NCBI GenBank assembly: GCA_963977065.1
Contig: CAXBNF010000032.1
Coordinates: 1-25,286, forward strand
Length of the DNA stretch: 25,286 nucleotides
Source of the DNA: Planktosalinus sp963977065
Lineage (GTDB): Bacteria > Bacteroidota > Bacteroidia > Flavobacteriales > Flavobacteriaceae
Direction: 5' to 3'
The translations under genes and the position numbers were made by a program. The notes beneath the pieces were generated by a model. That model made no database searches. It had not been told where the DNA came from and saw nothing but the letters and a program-made list of their open reading frames with translations. Below, piece by piece: positions 6,912 through 13,270 of the stretch (position 1 is the stretch's first letter; each line of letters begins with the position of its first letter).

Positions 6912-7208
6912 ATGAAAAGAATTATTGCCAAGAAAACTTTACGGGACTTTTGGGAAATCTATACAGATGCTGAGCAATATTTAAAAACGTGGTATGAAAC
7001 AGCAAAGTGCTCCAATTGGCATTCTCCAAATGATGTGAAGAGAACCTATGCAAATGCAAGTATTTTAAAAGATAACAGGTTAGTATTCAATATCAAAGGA
7101 AATTCTTATCGATTGGTTGTAAGATTTAATTATGAAAGACAATGGGCATTTATTCGATTTATTGGTACACATGCTGAATATGATAAAATAGACGCTAACA
7201 AAATTTAA
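6912..7208 (+). CDS. higB: HigB-type mRNA interferase toxin
   Basis: This 98-residue protein has the HigB/RelE-fold pattern: N-terminal KKTLRDFWEIYTDAEQYLKTWYETAK helices, then beta strands carrying SILKDNRLVFNIKGNSYRLVVRFNYERQWAFIRFIGTH and a terminal TH-x-EYD. The family cleaves mRNA on the ribosome. The order toxin first, antitoxin second, with a 4-nt gap to higA, is typical of higBA. A promoter and palindromic operator precede it. The pair sits between the two divergent halves of a B12 uptake locus, suggesting it was inserted there. Length is normal and the reading frame is intact. Confidence 0.88.
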   Translation: MKRIIAKKTLRDFWEIYTDAEQYLKTWYETAKCSNWHSPNDVKRTYANASILKDNRLVFNIKGNSYRLVVRFNYERQWAFIRFIGTHAEYDKIDANKI

Positions 7209-7212
7209 ACTC

Positions 7213-7569
7213 ATGAACATAAAACCCATAAAAACAGAGTCAGATTACAAAAAAGCACTGAATCGTCTTGAAGTAATTTTTGATGCAGTCCCAGAAACAA
7301 AAGAAGGTGATGAAGCAGAAATCCTTTCTATGATGATCGATCAATATGAAAACATTCATTATCCCATTGAAGCCCCGGACCCCATTGAGGCCATTAAAAT
7401 AAGAATGGAAGAAATGGATTTAAAACAAAAAGATTTAGTGGGTATTATTGGAGGGAAAAGCAGAGTTTCTGAGGTTTTAAATAAAAAGAAACGATTAACC
7501 GTTGAAATGATAAGAAAACTCAATAAAACCCTCAACATCCCCACAAATGTTTTGGTTCAAGAGTATTAA
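7213..7569 (+). CDS. higA: HigA-type HTH antitoxin
   Basis: This 118-residue protein has an N-terminal toxin-binding region (about residues 1-60, with the DEAEILSMMIDQYE segment typical of HigA) and a C-terminal Xre-type helix-turn-helix (about 65-110, KQKDLVGIIGGKSRVSEVLN). It should neutralise HigB by binding it and repress the operon at the palindromes upstream of higB. The start is 4 nt after the higB stop. No clear terminator follows; the next feature is the riboswitch region. Confidence 0.88.
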   Translation: MNIKPIKTESDYKKALNRLEVIFDAVPETKEGDEAEILSMMIDQYENIHYPIEAPDPIEAIKIRMEEMDLKQKDLVGIIGGKSRVSEVLNKKKRLTVEMIRKLNKTLNIPTNVLVQEY

Positions 7570-7654
7570 GTCATTTTCTTAAAATAGTTAGTCAATCCTA
7601 CTTCGTACTTCTAACTTTATCCAAACTTTCCTTTCTCCCAACTTCAAAAATGTT

Positions 7655-7662
7655 TACTTTCG
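7655..7662 (+). promoter_or_regulatory. Possible -7 box upstream of the cobalamin riboswitch (TACTTTCG)
   Basis: TACTTTCG differs from TAnnTTTG at one position and lies just before the first riboswitch helix, where the transcript should begin. No good -33 element was found, so this is a tentative assignment. Confidence 0.35.
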
Positions 7663-7671
7663 CACAGAATT

Positions 7672-7962
7672 TTGGTTTGCAATTCCCAGATAGGGATGCG
7701 CAATTAAAAGGGAATCAAGTGAATCCTATCACGTAAGTTCCCCTCCTTGGGAGGGGGCTAGGTCGCTGACGCTTCAAAGCTTTAGCGACGGAGCGGTGAG
7801 GACCAATCTTGAGCTGTTCCCGCAACTGTAAAACTATGCCGAACTTGTTTCGGCATCTCGTTATCGAGTTGTTATGACTTTAATACCACTGTCCGTCTCC
7901 GGCGGGTGGGAAGGTAACATAACAAAGGTAAGCCAGGAGACCTGCCACATTCAAAAACCAAT
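7672..7962 (+). ncRNA. Cobalamin riboswitch controlling the BtuB-like receptor
   Basis: The conserved blocks of a cobalamin aptamer are present in order: AAAAGGGAA (7706-7714), the P5 arm TCAAG (7715-7719) pairing with CTTGA (7808-7812), TTCCCGCAACTGTAA (7817-7831), a stable hairpin (7836-7856), GGTGGGAAGG-type sequence (7905-7914) and the B12 box AGCCAGGAGACCTGCC (7931-7946). An outer helix is formed by TTGGTTT (7672-7678) and AAACCAA (7955-7961). The P6 arm (7724-7802) is greatly extended by two hairpins of repeat-like sequence. Binding of adenosyl- or related cobalamin should turn off the receptor gene downstream. The remainder of the 7570-8034 gap holds only a possible promoter and two small hairpins. 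Confidence 0.92.
7733..7795 (+). repeat. Repeat-like insertion in the P6 arm of the riboswitch
   Basis: Two hairpins fill this segment: CCCCTCC-TTG-GGAGGGG (7740-7756), and GTCGCT (7762-7767) pairing with AGCGAC (7784-7789) around an inner GCTT-ca-AAGC stem (7771-7780). The surrounding P6 pairs CAC/GTG (7730-7732 and 7796-7798) and TCC/GGA (7724-7726 and 7800-7802) are kept. The sequence resembles G-rich/C-rich intergenic repeats common in flavobacterial genomes. Confidence 0.6.
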
Positions 7963-7964
7963 GT

Positions 7965-8033
7965 CAAACTTTCGGGATAAAAGTTTGGGTGAAGAAACCT
8001 TCATACCTTATTTCCCGGTTAATTATTTTAACC
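7965..8033 (+). promoter_or_regulatory. Riboswitch expression platform with start-codon hairpin
   Basis: After the aptamer come two hairpins: CAAACTTT/AAAGTTTG (7965-7972 and 7980-7987), and GGTTAA-ttatt-TTAACC (8017-8033), which ends 1 nt before the ATG. No T-tract follows either one, so control is more likely at translation initiation than by termination. The word AACCAATG occurs both at the aptamer end (7957-7964) and across the start codon (8030-8037). Confidence 0.5.
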
Positions 8034-8034
8034 A

Positions 8035-9960
8035 ATGAACAAATTTATGATTACGGCACTGTTGTGTGCCACAACACTGGTATCTGCCCAGGAACTTCAA
8101 AAAGCAGAACAATTAGACTCCGTTTTTATCGACACCAAAGTGCAACTCCACCGTAAAAACAGCGGAAAGGTGGTTACAAAAATCACTTCAGAGACCCTGG
8201 AGCGCAGCACCGGAAAATCGGTTGCTCAGGTGATTAATGAGGTTTCAGGTATTGAAATCAACGGTAGCCGCAGTTTTGACGGACAAAACTTAGGGTATTA
8301 TGTGCGTGGCGGAAGAAACCGTCAGGTTGTGATTATGCTGGACGGTGTGCAGGTGACAGATGGCTCTCAAATCGCCAATGATTATGACCTGCGCCTGGTG
8401 CCTGCCCAAAACATCGAGCAGATTGAGATTGTCAAAGGTGCCTCCAGTGTGCTTTACGGAAGCGGTGCTGCCACCGCGGTGATCAACATCACCACCAAAA
8501 AATCGAGCGAGAAACCCATTGCAGCGAGTTTTACTTCGACTGTAGGGACCAACCAGCCACAGGGCGTGGACAAGTACCGTGCTGAGGAATTTACCAATTC
8601 AGTGAAGGTAAACGGAACTTTAGGTAAATTCTTCTACCTGGCGACCTTTAACAACCGCTATGTGGACGGACTTTCAGCCATTGCAGCACCGGAGGATGAA
8701 GACCCTTTTGAAAGCGATGAGTTTAATAGTTTTGATGCCTATGCCAACCTGGGTGTTCATCTTACTGAAAACATTAAAATGAGTCAGTTTTTTAGCTTTG
8801 GAAAGTTTAAAGCCGGTTTTGACAACTTTGATTTTACAGATGCCAACCACCTTTCAGAATCACGCCAACTGCGCACCGGTGGTAATTTTGAATGGAAATA
8901 CAAAAACGGAAAGTATGTGTTCAATGATTCCTATGCGTGGATAGAACGCGAACTTTCTGATAATTTTCCGGTGAAATATGACTCTCGTTTTTATGCGTTG
9001 GACAATTTTCTGCAGCATCGGCTAGGAGAGCAGTTTACAGCTATCGTTGGGTTTAATTACTCCACTTCCAATATGAATGCGTTCAGTATCCCTTTCGGCG
9101 AAAGCGAATTTGCACAGGTAATTGATAAAGACGATGCGCGTTTTACCATTTTTGACCCTTATGTAAACGTTGTCTATGTTTCCGATTTTGGATTGAATGT
9201 GAATGCCGGTGCGCGGTTGAATACGCATTCGGTCTATGATAACAAGCTGGTGTACAACATCAATCCTTCTTATAATTTCGCTTTAAGCGAAAACAATTTA
9301 AAAGTGCTGGCTTCTTATAGCACGGCCTATATCACGCCATCGTTGTTTCAGATTTATGACCCGTCTTATGGTAATGAAGAGTTACAACCCGAAGAAAACA
9401 CAACTATCGAAGCCGGACTGGAGTTTACTACAAATACCAATTTCAGAGCCAGTGCCTTGTATTTTACCCGAAATGAAAAAAACTATGTCGATTTTGTGAC
9501 GGTGGACCCCGATTTGTTTATTTCGCAATATCAAAACATCGCTGATGAGTTTACCGCAAGCGGAGTGGAGGTGGAGCTTTCCAAACGATTTAGCAGCCGC
9601 TGGATGGCGACAGCCAATTACACCTTTACAGAAGTGGATGAACGATTTGCACTGCGCATTCCTGAGCACAAAATCAATGCTTCTTTGCAATTTCAGCCAA
9701 GTGTAAAAACCAATTTCTCTTTAAGCTATCAATACAATACTGAGCGTGAAGACCGGTTTTTCAGTTCGGAGACTTTTCAACAGGAGTCTGTCACTCTGGA
9801 TGCTTATGGATTGCTTGATTTTTATATGAGCCATCAGGTGATGAAAAACCTGAAATTATTTGCCGGAATCAACAATATATTTGATGAAGATTATGAAGAG
9901 TTGTTTCGCTATTCCACTCGTGGTCGCAATGTGCGGCTGGGCTTTAGTTTGAATTTTTAA
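8035..9960 (+). CDS. btuB: TonB-dependent outer-membrane receptor, BtuB-like
   Basis: This 641-residue protein has a signal peptide (MNKFMITALLCATTLVSA, mature from QE), a plug domain at about 30-155 (VAQVINEVSGIEINGS, YYVRGGRNRQVVIMLDGVQV, IEQIEIVKGASSVLYGSGAATAVINI) and a 22-strand-type barrel ending in aromatic LNF, the usual outer-membrane insertion signal. Length fits BtuB-like receptors (about 600-650) and lacks the carboxypeptidase-like extension of SusC proteins. It lies directly downstream of a cobalamin riboswitch, which makes cobalamin the likely substrate. It is divergent from the btuFCD-like genes, with higBA between. A strong terminator follows, so it is probably monocistronic. 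Confidence 0.9.
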   Translation: MNKFMITALLCATTLVSAQELQKAEQLDSVFIDTKVQLHRKNSGKVVTKITSETLERSTGKSVAQVINEVSGIEINGSRSFDGQNLGYYVRGGRNRQVVIMLDGVQVTDGSQIANDYDLRLVPAQNIEQIEIVKGASSVLYGSGAATAVINITTKKSSEKPIAASFTSTVGTNQPQGVDKYRAEEFTNSVKVNGTLGKFFYLATFNNRYVDGLSAIAAPEDEDPFESDEFNSFDAYANLGVHLTENIKMSQFFSFGKFKAGFDNFDFTDANHLSESRQLRTGGNFEWKYKNGKYVFNDSYAWIERELSDNFPVKYDSRFYALDNFLQHRLGEQFTAIVGFNYSTSNMNAFSIPFGESEFAQVIDKDDARFTIFDPYVNVVYVSDFGLNVNAGARLNTHSVYDNKLVYNINPSYNFALSENNLKVLASYSTAYITPSLFQIYDPSYGNEELQPEENTTIEAGLEFTTNTNFRASALYFTRNEKNYVDFVTVDPDLFISQYQNIADEFTASGVEVELSKRFSSRWMATANYTFTEVDERFALRIPEHKINASLQFQPSVKTNFSLSYQYNTEREDRFFSSETFQQESVTLDAYGLLDFYMSHQVMKNLKLFAGINNIFDEDYEELFRYSTRGRNVRLGFSLNF

Positions 9961-9987
9961 AAAGAGTCAATTGTAAATAATCAAATG

Positions 9988-10018
9988 GAAGTCGCCTTTG
10001 GGCGACTTCTTTTGTTTT
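9988..10018 (+). terminator. Intrinsic terminator after btuB
   Basis: GAAGTCGCC-tttg-GGCGACTTC forms a perfect 9-bp stem with a 4-nt loop (9988-10009), followed by a T-rich tract. It lies 28 nt after the btuB stop. Confidence 0.88.
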
Positions 10019-10088
10019 GAGCTTTATGTTTTTTTTATAGAATTTAGAAAAGATATTCCTTAATTTTAGTTGCAATCAACTGAAATTT

Positions 10089-11075
10089 ATGATTCAATTT
10101 TTTAAAACCTTTTTCAAACTACTCAAAAAATCATTTATAAGCTGGACGAAAAATGACCCTTTCCCAAAAGGAGCCACAATTGCTTATTACTCATTGTTTT
10201 CGTTGCCTTCTCTTTTAATTATTGTTATTACTGTAGCAAGTTCATTTTTTGAAAAAGAAGCAGTGCAGGGAAGAATCACAGCACAGATTAGTGACTTTAT
10301 CGGCGGGGATAGTGCAAAGGCGATTGAAACAATGATTGTGAATGTCTCAGAATCTGAAGACTCGACTTTAGCCATTATTTTTAGTATTGGAATGGTTCTT
10401 TTTGCTGCGACCGGGGTCTTTTTTCAACTTAAGAAATCGATGAATCACATATGGAGCGTGGCAGCAAAAAAGGCCACATTTGTAAGGATGTTGATAGACC
10501 GTCTCATTTCTTTTGGTATGGTCTTGGTCATAGGCTTTTTATTACTTATCTCGCTGGTTATTTCTGCATTGCTGAGTGTTTTAAAAGAACATATCGAGCA
10601 AATATCAGAAAGCTTTACTGCAGTTTTAATAGATATTTTAAATTTCGGGATCTCCTTTTTAATATTGACAACACTGTTTGCTGCGCTGTTTAAACTTTTG
10701 CCCGATGTGAAAATTCGTTGGAAAATAACATATATTGGTGCTGCCCTCACTGCGGTCCTATTTTTACTGGGCGAATTTTTAATTAGTTTTTATTTTGGAC
10801 AAAGTGAGCCGGCTTCAGTTTATGGTGCAGCGGCCTCTGTGGTGATTATTTTGCTTTGGGTGAATTATATTTGTTTAATCTTGTTTTTTGGAGCTGAATT
10901 TACAGTACAATTTGCAAGGCACAGAAATGAAAAGGTGAGCCCTAACAAATTTGCTGAGCCTGCAATACATCAGGAAATTGATAAACTCAGTTCAAGACAT
11001 ATCAATCCCGAAGAAGAAAAGAGGATATTGGAACGACTTCAATCTAATTTGGAAATCACAAATAAGAAAGAATAA
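10089..11075 (+). CDS. YihY/BrkB-family inner-membrane protein
   Basis: This 328-residue protein matches the YihY (UPF0761) family: an N-terminal amphipathic part, then DPFPKGATIAYYSLFSLPSLLIIVI, GVFFQLKKSMNHIW and a later SVYGAAASVVIILLWVNYICLILFFGAEFTVQFAR. About six membrane helices are visible, and the C-terminal 50 residues are charged and cytoplasmic. The molecular function of the family is not established; earlier tRNase and serum-resistance labels are doubtful. It stands 36 nt before an MscS channel gene on the same strand, so an operon for envelope or osmotic stress is plausible. Confidence 0.85.
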   Translation: MIQFFKTFFKLLKKSFISWTKNDPFPKGATIAYYSLFSLPSLLIIVITVASSFFEKEAVQGRITAQISDFIGGDSAKAIETMIVNVSESEDSTLAIIFSIGMVLFAATGVFFQLKKSMNHIWSVAAKKATFVRMLIDRLISFGMVLVIGFLLLISLVISALLSVLKEHIEQISESFTAVLIDILNFGISFLILTTLFAALFKLLPDVKIRWKITYIGAALTAVLFLLGEFLISFYFGQSEPASVYGAAASVVIILLWVNYICLILFFGAEFTVQFARHRNEKVSPNKFAEPAIHQEIDKLSSRHINPEEEKRILERLQSNLEITNKKE

Positions 11076-11111
11076 ACGCACTATATTTTAATAAATAGAT
11101 AATTTAGTCAT

Positions 11112-11957
11112 ATGGAAAGTATTTTTAAAGAACGTCTTATTGATATTTATGAAGGTTTTTTACACTTGATTCCCAATCTGGTTTTTGCCATTATTTTTTT
11201 TGGTATAGGAGCCCTTTTTATTTATTTGATAAAAAAGCAGCTTTTTTCACGTATTGTTAAAAGAGCCAAAGATACTGTCGCAGCACAATTTGTAACTGAT
11301 ATTATTGTAATCATTTTGTATATCATCTTGATTTTAATGGCTTTCAGGGTGTTAGGGTTGAGCGCTGTAACGCAAACTATAATTGGTGCTGCCGGGTTAA
11401 CCACTTTTATCATCGGATTTGCATTAAAAGACATTGGTGAAAATTTTCTGGCCGGGATTGTCATGATTTTTGACCGCCCATTTGAGATGGGGGACCTGAT
11501 TCAAATCGAAAATCATTTGGGAAGAGTGATTAAAATTTCAATTAGAGAAACAACAATTAAAACCACAGACGGTAAAGATGTTTATATTCCCAATTCAGAT
11601 ATAATCAAAAAACACCTTATTAATTTTACAATAGATGACCAACTTCTGGAAAGCTTTGAAATCAGTGTTTTTAACAGTAATAAAATTGGTGAAGTGATTA
11701 AAATGATTCAGGTAACCTTAATGACATTTAATCAAATTCTAAAAACTAAGAAACCTTCAGTATTAATCAAAAATTTTGATAACGGAACAGTGCAGCTTAC
11801 AGTTTCATATTGGTACAGCCTTCGCGGAACCAGAGCAAGAGATGGCCTTTTAAAAACTGAAATTATGCTCGCTGTTTTAGAAAAACTTAAAAATAATAAA
11901 ATTGCATTTCCTGATCATGTTCAAGATTTAAAAATGGTAAATGATACCAAAACCTAA
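11112..11957 (+). CDS. Small-conductance mechanosensitive channel (MscS family)
   Basis: This 281-residue protein has three hydrophobic helices (about 18-40, 60-80, 85-112). The last is the Gly/Ala-rich pore helix GAAGLTTFIIGFALKDIGENFLAG. The beta domain follows with FDRPFEMGDLIQI and TTDGKDVYIPNSDI, hallmarks of MscS, and a C-terminal alpha-beta domain. It should open under membrane tension and release solutes on osmotic downshock. Length is close to E. coli MscS (286). It is co-directional with the upstream YihY-type gene (36-nt gap) and probably co-transcribed. Confidence 0.92.
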   Translation: MESIFKERLIDIYEGFLHLIPNLVFAIIFFGIGALFIYLIKKQLFSRIVKRAKDTVAAQFVTDIIVIILYIILILMAFRVLGLSAVTQTIIGAAGLTTFIIGFALKDIGENFLAGIVMIFDRPFEMGDLIQIENHLGRVIKISIRETTIKTTDGKDVYIPNSDIIKKHLINFTIDDQLLESFEISVFNSNKIGEVIKMIQVTLMTFNQILKTKKPSVLIKNFDNGTVQLTVSYWYSLRGTRARDGLLKTEIMLAVLEKLKNNKIAFPDHVQDLKMVNDTKT

Positions 11958-12049
11958 TAGAATTTATCAAATTTCATGTTCCTGAAAAAAATATCATTCC
12001 ACTTTAAAGTCTGAACATTAACTGTTTTTAATAAAGATTTACAATAGCA

Positions 12050-12084
12050 TTGGCAAGGCTTCTTGTCTCTATTGGTTAGCTTTG
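12050..12084 (+). promoter_or_regulatory. Promoter for the PfpI-type gene
   Basis: TAGCTTTG at 12077-12084 fits TAnnTTTG, with TTGG beginning at 12050 as a possible -33 element at a slightly long spacing of 24 nt. It lies 36 nt before the start codon. Confidence 0.5.
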
Positions 12085-12120
12085 AGTAAATGAAGTTTAA
12101 TATTTTAAAACAGAAAGATT

Positions 12121-12669
12121 ATGAAAAAGAAAGTAGCCATATTAGCAACAAACGGATATGAAAAAAGTGAGTTAAATTCACCTAAAGAAGCGATGGAAAA
12201 AGAAGGATTTCAAGTAGATATCGTTAGTTTGGAAAAAGGAAAAATCAAAGGATGGTCTGACGGAAACTGGTCTGGCGAAGTGGATGTAAATTATACACTT
12301 GATGAAATAAGCGCTAAAGATTATAACGGTCTTGTCATTCCGGGTGGTGTAATTAACCCAGATATATTAAGAACTGATGACAACGCATTGCAGTTTGTTA
12401 GGGATTTTTTCAAACAAGGAAAGCCGGTAGCAGCGATTTGTCATGCTCCCTGGGTATTAGTTAGCGCAAATGTGGTTGAAGGTAGAAAAATGACTTCATA
12501 CCATTCTATCAAAGATGATATGAAAAATGCCGGAGCCTTATGGGAAGACAGCGAGGTGGTCGTAGATCAGGGTCTTGTGACCAGCAGGAATCCAAACGAT
12601 TTACCCGCTTTCAACGCCAAAGTTATTGAGGAAATCAATGAAGGCGTTCACGAGATGCAAGGTGTTTGA
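12121..12669 (+). CDS. DJ-1/PfpI-family protein (YhbO-like)
   Basis: This 182-residue protein has the class I glutamine amidotransferase-like fold of PfpI. The nucleophile elbow AAICHAPW carries Cys 107 with His 108 beside it; the acidic partner is probably Glu 17 in the N-terminal KSELNSP segment; LVIPGGVINPDILR precedes. Members have been reported as peptidases, chaperones or deglycases acting in general stress, and the sequence does not decide between these. It has its own TAnnTTTG promoter and converges on an NTF2-like gene with a shared terminator between. Length is normal and all key residues are present. Confidence 0.88.
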   Translation: MKKKVAILATNGYEKSELNSPKEAMEKEGFQVDIVSLEKGKIKGWSDGNWSGEVDVNYTLDEISAKDYNGLVIPGGVINPDILRTDDNALQFVRDFFKQGKPVAAICHAPWVLVSANVVEGRKMTSYHSIKDDMKNAGALWEDSEVVVDQGLVTSRNPNDLPAFNAKVIEEINEGVHEMQGV

Positions 12670-12696
12670 ACTGCTATTAAATAAATAATTACAATG

Positions 12697-12730
12697 AGAG
12701 GTTGTCATTTTATGACAGCCTCTTATTTTT
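12697..12730. terminator. Bidirectional terminator between the PfpI and NTF2-like genes
   Basis: A 12-nt arm at 12697-12708 pairs with 12712-12723 around a TTT loop, with one wobble or mismatch. A T-run follows on the plus strand, and A/T-rich sequence follows on the minus strand. The right arm reaches the stop codon of the minus-strand gene. Confidence 0.8.
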
Positions 12731-13190
12731 TTGTGGGATAAGAATCGAGAAGCGCTTTTGATTGTTTTCTTATCTTTGATTGTAGCGCAGGGGTCCAGCC
12801 AAAAAGGAAACCTTTCCATCCCAGTGCCTGTCGGGTCCACATCCAGAGATTAAAGTAATCTGTGTGTTGGATGATTTTTCCATTTTCGATAACCATCGAT
12901 GCTGTGATTTGGTTTGTGACAATCCTTCCTGTTTTTGAAAAAGGGTAAACAGCTGTCCAGTACACTTTGACTTTGTTTTCAGTGGCTTCCAGAACCTTAT
13001 GACTAATTTTCAAATTTCCTTTGCTACGTTCAATGAGCATATGCCACATCATTTTGGCTTTTTCACCTTTTAATTTACCAAAGACGGGATCTTCAAATTC
13101 AATAGTATCTGCATAGAAAGAAGTCATAGCTGCGGCATCGCCTTTGGCGAAAGCGGTGTAAAATTGGTCTGCTATTCTTTTAACTTCCAT
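12723..13190 (-). CDS. NTF2-like / SnoaL-type protein
   Basis: This 155-residue protein begins ADQFYTAFAKGDAAAMTSFYADTIEFEDPVFGKLKGEKAKMMW, the typical helix-strand opening of SnoaL-like NTF2-fold proteins, and continues with WTAVYPFSKTGRIVTNQITASMVIENGKIIQHTDYFNLWMW. The fold forms a small-molecule pocket in a cone-shaped barrel; the substrate cannot be told from sequence. No signal peptide is seen, so it is cytoplasmic. It faces the PfpI gene across a shared terminator and is divergent from the Ca2+-ATPase gene, with about 80 nt for both promoters. Confidence 0.8.
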   Translation of the reverse strand: MEVKRIADQFYTAFAKGDAAAMTSFYADTIEFEDPVFGKLKGEKAKMMWHMLIERSKGNLKISHKVLEATENKVKVYWTAVYPFSKTGRIVTNQITASMVIENGKIIQHTDYFNLWMWTRQALGWKGFLFGWTPALQSKIRKQSKALLDSYPTKK

Positions 13191-13270
13191 TAAAGGATGA
13201 TTAATCTCATTTAGATTGTGACAATTTACATTTAATTTTGGTATTTAACTTCATTTTTTATCAATGGATT

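Noticed and set aside
13238..13270. Extension of the Ca2+-ATPase to an upstream TTG
   Set aside because: The ATG at 13271 gives a normal N-terminus; the extra 11 residues are not family-like.
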